Part shown: positions 1-5,164 of the stretch, piece by piece | How positions within the stretch are numbered: the first letter of the stretch is position 1 | Layout: each line of letters opens with the position of its first letter | Assembly: GCA_013813345.1 (NCBI GenBank) | Contig: JACCRW010000156.1 | Span: forward strand, 1-5,565 | DNA length: 5,565 nt | Reading direction: 5' to 3' | Origin: Actinomycetota bacterium | GTDB lineage: Bacteria; Actinomycetota; Thermoleophilia; Gaiellales; Gaiellaceae | Notes under the pieces: generated by a model | What the model saw: the letters and a program-made list of their open reading frames with translations, nothing else | Databases searched by the model: none | Told to the model about the DNA's origin: nothing | Made by a program: the position numbers and the translations under genes

Positions 1-164
1 CGAAGCCGGGCGCGCCGGTCTCGACTCCGTTGGACTGGGAGGAGCTGACGCCGGAGCTCGATCCGCGCCGGTTCACGATGGAGGCGGTGTTGCGGCGGGT
101 CGAGAAGCGCGGCGATCTCTTCGAGCCGGTGCTGCGCGGAGGCCAGAGCCTGCCGAGGCTCTGA
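1..164 (+). CDS. ligD: LigD-type DNA polymerase/primase domain, C-terminal fragment
   Basis: This is the 3' end of a gene entering from the left edge; the reading frame begins with the codon at position 3 and ends at TGA 162-164, leaving 53 visible residues. The fragment opens with KPGAPVSTPLDWEEL, which matches the closing motif of the LigD polymerase domain (archaeo-eukaryotic primase fold, bacterial non-homologous end joining), where a PGAPVSTPL-W-EL segment is followed by a DP-FT stretch and an R...GD...QSL tail. All of these elements are visible here (LDPRRFTMEAV, KRGDLFEPV, GGQSLPRL). In this family the domain fills in or adds nucleotides at double-strand break ends with Ku and a ligase domain. 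Since the protein ends right after this motif, the polymerase is either stand-alone or the last domain of a multidomain LigD; the missing upstream part would decide. Catalytic residues lie outside the window. Confidence 0.82.
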   Translation, partial: KPGAPVSTPLDWEELTPELDPRRFTMEAVLRRVEKRGDLFEPVLRGGQSLPRL

Positions 165-182
165 CTCGGCTCAGGTGGAGTC
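144..182. terminator. Possible bidirectional terminator / nested hairpins between convergent genes
   Basis: A perfect 7-bp stem (CAGAGCC 144-150 with GGCTCTG 157-163, 6-nt loop) spans the ligD stop codon. It overlaps two alternative pairings: GCCGAG 152-157 with CTCGGC 165-170, and GACTC 163-167 with GAGTC 178-182. The site sits exactly where the ligD tail and the EamA gene converge, which is where a shared terminator would be expected. No T-run follows on either strand, so this is not a classical intrinsic terminator; GC-rich actinobacteria often lack the T-run, but chance pairing in GC-rich DNA is also likely. Confidence 0.3.
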
Positions 183-1064
183 GAGCGCCGGCGCATGCGA
201 CTCGGCAGGCGCGGCGCCTCGGCGCGTCGCGAGCACCGACCCGATGAGCACGAGCGCGAAACCGATACCCATCCCCGGCGTGAAGCGCTCGTCGAGAAGG
301 CTGACGCCGAGCACCGCCGCGACAGCCGGATTCACGTACGTGATCACGGTCGCTCGCACGGGGCCGATCTCTGCGATCAGCGCGAAGAAGAGGAGGAACG
401 CGACCGCCGTGCAGACGACGGCGAGGCCGAGCACCGATCCCACCACCTTCCCCGACGGCACCTGCGCGGGCACGCTGAACGCCGCGATCGGCGCAAAGAC
501 GACGGCCGTCACCCCGAGCGAGGCCGCGATCACGCCGAGCGCCGGCAGGCCGGAGAGCCAGCGTTGGAGGATCACCGGCCCCACCGCGTAGCAGACCGCG
601 ACAAGCCCGATCTCCGCGAGCGGAACGACGCTCGCGCCTTCCAGGTTCAGGCCGACGATTGCGGCGACGCCGACCAGCCCGAGCAGGAGGCCGAGCCCGC
701 TCTGGAGGCCGAGCCCCTCCCGGGCTCCCGTCGTCCGTGCGATCACCACCCCTACGATCGGGACCGCAGCGAGCAGCAGGCCGGTGAGCGAGCTCGAGAG
801 GCGCTGCTCCGCGGCGCCGAGCAGGACCCAGGGAACCGCGATCTCGATTGCGGCGAACGCGAGCACCGGAGCCCAGTAGGGCAGCAGCACCCGGAGCTCG
901 CGCCTGAACGCAGCGATCGGCAGCAGGAGCAAGGCCGCAACGGTCGTCCGCGCGAGCACGAGCATCGCCGGGCTCAGCTCCTCGACCGCGACCCGGATCA
1001 AGAGGTACGGAATCCCCCAGATCACGCACATCGCGGCGAAGAGCACCGCGCCGCGCCGCGTCAT
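171..1064 (-). CDS. EamA/DMT-superfamily membrane transporter
   Basis: This encodes a 297-residue inner-membrane protein with about ten hydrophobic helices arranged as two EamA-type repeats, the normal size and layout for drug/metabolite transporters (RhaT/YdcZ/EamA exporters). Hallmarks are the first-helix motif CVIWGIPYLLIRV (residues 13-25), and in the second repeat a GPVRATVITYVNPAVAAVLG segment (about 234-253) followed by LLDERFTPGMGIGFALVLIG, typical of the last two helices. Family members export amino acids, metabolites or drugs; the substrate cannot be predicted here. Start choice: the frame is open back to a GTG at 1148, but the extra 28 residues are charged, non-hydrophobic and unlike the family. 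The ATG at 1064 follows a GGGGG run (1068-1072) and puts the first helix close to the N terminus; ATGs at 1076 and 1079 are alternatives without a clear ribosome site. The gene ends 6 nt from the convergent ligD stop and lies 111 nt downstream of the hydrolase-glycosyltransferase gene. Confidence 0.9.
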   Translation of the reverse strand: MTRRGAVLFAAMCVIWGIPYLLIRVAVEELSPAMLVLARTTVAALLLLPIAAFRRELRVLLPYWAPVLAFAAIEIAVPWVLLGAAEQRLSSSLTGLLLAAVPIVGVVIARTTGAREGLGLQSGLGLLLGLVGVAAIVGLNLEGASVVPLAEIGLVAVCYAVGPVILQRWLSGLPALGVIAASLGVTAVVFAPIAAFSVPAQVPSGKVVGSVLGLAVVCTAVAFLLFFALIAEIGPVRATVITYVNPAVAAVLGVSLLDERFTPGMGIGFALVLIGSVLATRRGAAPAESHAPALDST

Positions 1065-1175
1065 CGACCCCCGCATCATCTGCCGAACGGTAGAGGCACG
1101 GCCGGATCGCCGCCACGCGTATTCCTGCTCGTGACGATCAGCCGCCACAATCGGACGGCGCCGATCGATCCAGGC
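1065..1175. other. Intergenic spacer, no firm signal
   Basis: This is the gap between the end of the hydrolase-glycosyltransferase gene and the chosen start of the transporter, both on the minus strand. I see no convincing -35/-10 pair and no T-tailed terminator. A GC palindrome with flanking pairing (1150-1169, core CGGCGCCG at 1156-1163) lies just after the upstream stop codon, but it has no loop-forming centre and two internal mismatches. The transporter could be read through from the upstream operon or have its own weak promoter here. Confidence 0.4.
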
Positions 1176-3302
1176 TCACAGCAGCTCGGCGATCGCCTCA
1201 GCTGCGCGCCTGGCGCCGTCGGTCTCGACCGGCAGGTAGTCGACCTCGCGGCCGATCTCCTCGGCGATCGCGACGGCGATCGACTCGGGCGTCGCCGTCT
1301 CGAAGTCCAGACAGCGGCCCGCTCGGTAGCGCTCGAGCCGGTGCCGGACGTGGAAGTTCTGCTCGAAGTGATGCCGAAGCGGGAAGTAGAGGAAGGGCCG
1401 CCGGTTCGCGGTCAGCTCCATCGAGGTCGTGAGACCGCCCTGGACGACGGCGAGGTCGCACGCAGCCAGGTGCCGGTAGAGGTCGTGCACGTAAGCGCGG
1501 ATCTCGATGCCGTCGTGCGCGGGCAACGTCGCGGGGTCGATCCGCGGCCCGGCGACGACGATCATCCGCAGTCCGTCTACGCGCCGTGCCGCTTCGGGGT
1601 AGGAGTCGATCACGCGACGGAGGAGATGCTCGCCCACCCCGGAGCCGCCAACCGTGACGATGCAGACGCACTCGTCCGGGCGGTAGCCCAGCTCGTGCCG
1701 GAGCGCTTCGCGATCGGCGAAGTCGGCCGGGTCGAAGCCCGTCACGTAGCCGGAGAACCCGTAGTGCTCGCGCGTCCAGTCGCGGATCAGCGGCAGATCG
1801 GGGCCGAAGCTCTCGTGCACGACATCGTCCAACTCGCCGACGAAGAGCGCGCGGTCGCGCAGACGCGGATACCGCGCGATGTGCTCGATCATCTCGGCGT
1901 TGTAGTCCGCGGTCAGGAACGCCTCTCGCCCGCCGCCGTCCTCCATCGGCAGCCAGCCGACGAAGTCGGTCAGCCAGACGTACGCGGCGCGCTTCTCCTC
2001 CGGGTTCTCGTGCAGGTAGTAGTCGAGCTCCCACGCCTCGTCACCGATCCAGAGGTCGTAATGGTCGTCGCGCACGATGTCGTGGAGGACCATGAAGTTC
2101 GAGAGCAGGATCTCGTCCATGCGCCTGATCGCCTGGAATGCGTGCAGGTCGTGCTCGGCACACTCGCTCTCGATGTGGCGTGACTCGTTCGCCAGATGAG
2201 CGCTCCCGGGGTGGATGCGCTCGCCGCGCGCCTCGAGCGCCGCGGTCACCGGATGTTGCGCGAGCCAGTCGATCTCGAGGTCCGGGTGCAGCTTGCGCAG
2301 CTCGTCCGCGATCGCGACGTCGCGCCTCGCGTGGCCGAGCCCGATCGGCGAGGAGACGTAGAGAGCGCGCTTCGGCCGCGACCTCCCGCGCACCCACCGG
2401 GCCGGCGGCGGCGCGGGTTTTGCGAACGCGCGCAGGAGGAGGTTCACCTTCACCGGGTCTCGCACGTGGGGAGCGTGCCCGGAGCCCTCGAGCAGGACCG
2501 AGCGACCGCCGGCGTGCTCGGCGAGGGCGAGCCCGCGCGTGTGCGAGATGACCGCGTCCGCATCGCCGTGGACGACTAGCACCGGGCAGCGCACCAGCTC
2601 GGCGCGCTCTCGCGCTTCCTCCTCCGTCAGCGTCCTCCCGCCCTGCGCCGTGACGAGCGTCTCGCCGCTCGTCTCGAGTCCCCAGCCGACGCAGTCCTCG
2701 ATCGCCTTCGTCGAATGCGGCTCGGTGAAGATCCGTCCGAAGAAGAAGTCGAGAAAGCCGCGGTAGTCGCGCAGCCAGGAGTGCTTGTTGTACCTCGCCC
2801 AGCCCTCTTCGGTGTCGAGCTCCTCGTCCCAGGGGTGGACGAGTCGCTCCGGCAGCGGCTCGCCTCCGCCGGGATAGGACGGCCCGACGAAGACCGCGCC
2901 CTCGACGCGGTCGGGATGGTTCGCGGCGAGCAGGAGCCCTCGCTGCGCCCCGAGCGAGAACCCGACCACGATCGCGCGCTCGGTCGCCGTCGCGTCCAGC
3001 ACCGCGAGCGCGTCGGCCGCGAACTCGTCCTCGGCGTAGGCCGCGGGATCCTCCGGCCGGTCCGAGCGGCCGTTCCCGCGCCCGTCGAACGTGATCACGC
3101 GGCAGTGGCGCGCCAGGTACGGGATCTGCATCTTCCAGTGCCGCGAGTGGACGATCGACCAGGTCGGGAGGAGGAGGATCGTCGGCTCGCCGCTCCCGTA
3201 GACCTCGTAGAAGACGCGGACGCCGTCCCGTTCGACGTAGCCCTCCTCGTCGGGGTAGCGGGCGCGAGTCTGCTCACGCGCCGACGTCAGCTCGACAGCC
3301 AT
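1176..3302 (-). CDS. Alpha/beta hydrolase fused to GT-B glycosyltransferase
   Basis: One uninterrupted 708-residue frame carries two enzymes. Residues about 20-293 form an alpha/beta hydrolase: a TFDGRGNGRSDRP segment (71-83), nucleophile elbow G114-F-S116-L-G118, likely acid D249 in HGDADAV (D247 is the alternative), and histidine H276 in GSGHAPHV. The usual HG oxyanion motif after the first core strand is replaced by LLLPTW (43-48). A proline/arginine-rich linker (about 294-310) leads into a GT-B glycosyltransferase of the GT1/GT28 (MurG/UGT-like) type: N-terminal glycine loop SPIGLGHARRD (318-328, H324), second Rossmann half opening at VTVGGSGVG (549-557), and a donor-binding region with QGGLTTSMELTANRRP (621-636) and HHFEQN (644-649). 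Start: ATG at 3302 overlaps the tetR 3' end by 16 nt; an ATG at 3314 would add four residues. Neither has a good Shine-Dalgarno, consistent with coupling to tetR translation. The part of the frame further upstream is out-of-frame tetR DNA. The natural substrate is unknown; hydrolysis or transfer on a lipid or secondary metabolite is a guess. Confidence 0.88.
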   Translation of the reverse strand: MAVELTSAREQTRARYPDEEGYVERDGVRVFYEVYGSGEPTILLLPTWSIVHSRHWKMQIPYLARHCRVITFDGRGNGRSDRPEDPAAYAEDEFAADALAVLDATATERAIVVGFSLGAQRGLLLAANHPDRVEGAVFVGPSYPGGGEPLPERLVHPWDEELDTEEGWARYNKHSWLRDYRGFLDFFFGRIFTEPHSTKAIEDCVGWGLETSGETLVTAQGGRTLTEEEARERAELVRCPVLVVHGDADAVISHTRGLALAEHAGGRSVLLEGSGHAPHVRDPVKVNLLLRAFAKPAPPPARWVRGRSRPKRALYVSSPIGLGHARRDVAIADELRKLHPDLEIDWLAQHPVTAALEARGERIHPGSAHLANESRHIESECAEHDLHAFQAIRRMDEILLSNFMVLHDIVRDDHYDLWIGDEAWELDYYLHENPEEKRAAYVWLTDFVGWLPMEDGGGREAFLTADYNAEMIEHIARYPRLRDRALFVGELDDVVHESFGPDLPLIRDWTREHYGFSGYVTGFDPADFADREALRHELGYRPDECVCIVTVGGSGVGEHLLRRVIDSYPEAARRVDGLRMIVVAGPRIDPATLPAHDGIEIRAYVHDLYRHLAACDLAVVQGGLTTSMELTANRRPFLYFPLRHHFEQNFHVRHRLERYRAGRCLDFETATPESIAVAIAEEIGREVDYLPVETDGARRAAEAIAELL

Positions 3303-3865
3303 CCGTCGATCCATTCGAGGAGCTCGGCGTGGCCCGTGTGGATCCCGCCGAGCCGCTCGACGATGATCCCCAGGTTGAACGTGATCACGAGCGTGACGAG
3401 TGCCTCCAGAGGCATCCCGATCTCGAGCTGGCGGTGCGGCTCGCGGAACGCGTCGGTCAGGACCCTCCGCCACTCGGCGGTGACGTGGGCGAGGCGCGTG
3501 CGGAGGCTCGGGTCGTTCCAGGCGAGTGCCTGCAGCTCGAGCCAGATCTTCTCGTAGGCCGCGTCGTCGTCGACGAGAAACCGCATCGCCGTGCGCCACT
3601 TCTCGACGAACGGCTCGTCCGAGTCGTACAGCGCCTGCTGGCGGGCGATCAGCCCGTCCGTGAACCGCTCGAGCGCGCGCACGAGCAGGTTCTCGTTCGA
3701 GCCGAAGTAGTAGTGGACGAGCCCGTGGTTCACGCCCGCGGCCTCGGCGAGCTTGCGGGTGGTGATCCCCGCGTAGCCGACCTCGACCAGGAGCCGCTCC
3801 GCCGCGTCGAGGAGAGCCTCCTCGGCGGCGGAGCGGCCAGACGGACGCGAGACGGGCTCGCTCAT
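3287..3865 (-). CDS. TetR-family transcriptional regulator
   Basis: A 192-residue protein of standard TetR length. The N-terminal DNA-binding domain is clear: a helix ALLDAAERLLVEVGYAGI (about 17-34), then the helix-turn-helix TTRKLAEAAGVNHGLVHYYF (35-54), which ends in the family-typical YYF signature and is followed by a short basic/acidic turn and helix (NENLLVRALERF). Residues about 70-192 are the variable ligand-binding and dimerisation helices; the ligand cannot be predicted. Its ATG directly follows the TAG of the methyltransferase with no intervening base (TAGATG), and a weak GAGG lies about 11 nt upstream, so it is almost certainly translated by coupling. Its last 16 nt overlap the hydrolase-glycosyltransferase start. 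Being inside the operon, with a palindrome at the operon promoter (4964-4982), it is most likely an autorepressor of the whole set; that target assignment is inference. Confidence 0.95.
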   Translation of the reverse strand: MSEPVSRPSGRSAAEEALLDAAERLLVEVGYAGITTRKLAEAAGVNHGLVHYYFGSNENLLVRALERFTDGLIARQQALYDSDEPFVEKWRTAMRFLVDDDAAYEKIWLELQALAWNDPSLRTRLAHVTAEWRRVLTDAFREPHRQLEIGMPLEALVTLVITFNLGIIVERLGGIHTGHAELLEWIDGWLSS

Positions 3866-4945
3866 CTATGGGCGCGCCTCGAAGACGAGGTTGAACGGGG
3901 TCTCGGCGACGCGGCGGAAGCGGGTGAAGCCGGCGGTCTCGACCACCTCCCGGATCCGAGCCTCCCCCGCTTGGGCGCCGAGGGCGAGCCCGACCTCCTG
4001 GGACAGCGACGCCGGCGTGCAGAGCAGCGTCGAGAAGCCGTAGTACGCGCGCCCGACCGGGTTGAGGTTGTCCTCGACGCGGTCGCCGGCCGCGGGCTCG
4101 ACGATCATCCAGGTCCCGTCGGGCGCGAGCAGCTCGCGCATCTTGCGCGCCGCGCCGACCGGGTCACCCATGTCGTGCAGGCAGTCGAACATCGTCACGA
4201 GGTCGTAGCCGCTTCCGGGATGCGCCGACGCCGGAGAGGCCTCGAACTGGACGCGGTCGGCCACGCCTGCATTCTGAGCCCGCTCGCGCGCGGTGTCGAT
4301 CGAGCCGGCGTGATAGTCCGAGCCGACGAAGGACGAGCTCGGGAACGCTGTCGCCATCAGGATCGTGGACGCCCCGTGGCCGCAGCCGACGTCGGCGACG
4401 CGGGCGCCACGCTCGAGCTTCTCGACGACGCCCTCCAGCGCCGGGAGCCAATTGGCGACGAGATGCGCGTTGTAGCCGGGCCGGAAGAATCGCTCGCACC
4501 CCTCGTGGACGTCGTGCACGTGCTCGTGCCAGCCGAGGCCAGCTCCGCTTCGCGCCGTCTCGGTGATCCGCGGCGAGTCGATCACCGACCCCACCGCCAT
4601 CTGGAAGAAGCCCGGCAGATAGGCCGCGCTCGTCTCGTCGGTGAGCGCAACCGCCTGCTCCGGCGCGAGCTCGTACACGCCGCTCTCCGGTTCGTACTCG
4701 ACGTAGCCGCCCGCTGCCTGGGCGTTCAGCCATTCGCGGACGTAGCGCTCGGCCGTCCCGGTGCGCGCGGCAAGCTCCTCGGGCGCGAGCGGGCCGCCGT
4801 CGGCGAGCGCCCGGTAGAGCCCGAGCTTGTCCCCCATCACGACGAGCGCCGCGTTCAGCGTCGCGCCGACCTCATCGACCGCGCGGAAGACGAACTGCAT
4901 CAGCTTCTGCTCGTCCAGCGCTCGTGGTTCCTCGATCGTGGCCAT
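3866..4945 (-). CDS. Class I SAM-dependent methyltransferase, Rv2258c-like
   Basis: A 359-residue protein with the two-part build of the Rv2258c-type methyltransferases. Residues about 15-100 form a helical dimerisation/winged-helix region (DKLGLYRALADGGPLAPEEL, then a TAERYVREWLNAQAAGGYVE recognition-like helix). The class I Rossmann domain follows: motif I VADVGCGHG (183-191), the acidic SAM-ribose residue probably D210 in FVGSDYH, motif FDCLHDMGDP (253-262), and post-motif strand APDGTWMIVEP (274-284). A long insertion with Y301-Y302 and a CTPASLSQ stretch (309-316) precedes the last strands, as in the family. The start ATG at 4945 has a strong AGGAGG ribosome site four bases upstream. It is the first gene of the operon, directly behind the promoter/operator. 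The family includes small-molecule and lipid O- or C-methyltransferases; the acceptor here is unknown. Confidence 0.92.
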   Translation of the reverse strand: MATIEEPRALDEQKLMQFVFRAVDEVGATLNAALVVMGDKLGLYRALADGGPLAPEELAARTGTAERYVREWLNAQAAGGYVEYEPESGVYELAPEQAVALTDETSAAYLPGFFQMAVGSVIDSPRITETARSGAGLGWHEHVHDVHEGCERFFRPGYNAHLVANWLPALEGVVEKLERGARVADVGCGHGASTILMATAFPSSSFVGSDYHAGSIDTARERAQNAGVADRVQFEASPASAHPGSGYDLVTMFDCLHDMGDPVGAARKMRELLAPDGTWMIVEPAAGDRVEDNLNPVGRAYYGFSTLLCTPASLSQEVGLALGAQAGEARIREVVETAGFTRFRRVAETPFNLVFEARP

Positions 4946-4949
4946 GTGG

Positions 4950-4955
4950 CCTCCT
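4950..4955 (-). promoter_or_regulatory. Strong Shine-Dalgarno of the methyltransferase gene
   Basis: Read on the minus strand this is AGGAGG followed by CCAC and the ATG at 4945. It is the only strong ribosome binding site in the three-gene operon; the two downstream genes instead abut or overlap their predecessors. It fixes the methyltransferase start. Confidence 0.85.
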
Positions 4956-4963
4956 CTCTTAGA

Positions 4964-4982
4964 CAGATGACTAAGTCATTTG
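4964..4982. promoter_or_regulatory. Putative TetR operator palindrome
   Basis: The plus strand reads CAGATGACTAAGTCATTTG: two 9-bp arms with one mismatch around a single central A. The inner 13 bases (4967-4979, ATGACT-A-AGTCAT) are perfectly symmetrical. Its length and AT-rich character within GC-rich DNA are typical of TetR-family operators. It overlaps the predicted -10 box and covers the predicted transcription start, so bound repressor would block the operon that encodes the TetR protein. That this particular TetR binds it is inference from position. Confidence 0.75.
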
Positions 4983-5006
4983 ACCAAAGGGGAGCGGCGC
5001 TGTCAA
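4978..5006 (-). promoter_or_regulatory. Sigma-70-type promoter of the methyltransferase-tetR-hydrolase/GT operon
   Basis: On the minus strand a perfect TTGACA -35 box (5006-5001) is separated by exactly 17 nt from TCAAAT (4983-4978), which matches four of six bases of the -10 consensus including the last three (AAT). The expected start of transcription falls around 4971, leaving a 5' leader of about 25 nt with the AGGAGG site. The -10 box lies inside the palindrome, and the -35 box contains the TGA stop of the upstream small ORF. Confidence 0.65.
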
Positions 5007-5164
5007 GGCCTTGTGCTTCGGGAGCGCCACTCGGCAAGCCACGCGAGCGCCCTTAGCCCGAGCCAGATCGGCGTCAGGAGGACGTAGAAGACGAAGTCGG
5101 CGGCGGCGAGGATCGTCAGCCACAGCGCCCACCGCCACTTCGGAACAGGCGGTTTCGGCCTCAC
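5003..5164 (-). CDS. Small membrane protein, 53 aa, unknown function
   Basis: A short frame beginning with GTG whose bases overlap the stop of the upstream kinase/pyrophosphorylase gene in a GTGA arrangement (4-nt overlap), the usual sign of translational coupling. The product starts with a basic, proline-rich stretch (RPKPPVPKWRW, 2-12), followed by a hydrophobic segment of about 30 residues (ALWLTILAAADFVFYVLLTP, about 13-32, continuing IWLGLRALAWLAEW) and a basic tail (RSRSTRP). This predicts one long or two short membrane helices with positively charged ends; the six tryptophans are notable. I recognise no family. The competing frame on the same strand (4971-5177) has no membrane or domain character and would run into the promoter and operator. 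A real gene seems likely because of the coupling and the clean hydrophobic pattern, but it is short enough for chance to be possible. Confidence 0.6.
   Translation of the reverse strand: MRPKPPVPKWRWALWLTILAAADFVFYVLLTPIWLGLRALAWLAEWRSRSTRP

Noticed and set aside
207..219. AGGCGC-G-GCGCCT inverted repeat near the end of the transporter gene
   Set aside because: It lies inside coding sequence for an Arg/Gly/Ala tail, and short GC palindromes of this kind are common at this base composition; no second copy or regulatory context supports it.
73..1116. 347-codon minus-strand frame over the EamA gene
   Set aside because: It is an Arg/Ala/Gly/Asp-rich shadow of the transporter in another frame; the transporter frame shows ten membrane helices and family motifs.
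1150..1169. GC palindrome after the hydrolase-glycosyltransferase stop as an intrinsic terminator
   Set aside because: The core CGGCGCCG leaves no loop, the flanking arms carry two mismatches, and no T-run follows on the minus strand. It may be chance in GC-rich DNA.
195..2183. 662-codon plus-strand open frame opposite the transporter and the glycosyltransferase domain
   Set aside because: The product is a low-complexity mix rich in R, D, E, H and V with no domain motif, as expected from the complement of GC3-biased minus-strand genes. It also spans two separate well-supported genes and the gap between them.
3303..3599. N-terminal extension of the hydrolase-glycosyltransferase frame (99 extra codons)
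   Set aside because: The extension reads tetR DNA out of frame and gives an Arg/Pro/His-rich stretch without any domain. The hydrolase domain begins properly at the ATG at 3302 or at most 3314.
3329..5056. 575-codon plus-strand open frame opposite tetR and the methyltransferase
   Set aside because: It is antisense to two genes with clear family motifs, has a biased composition without domains, and runs through the promoter/operator region.
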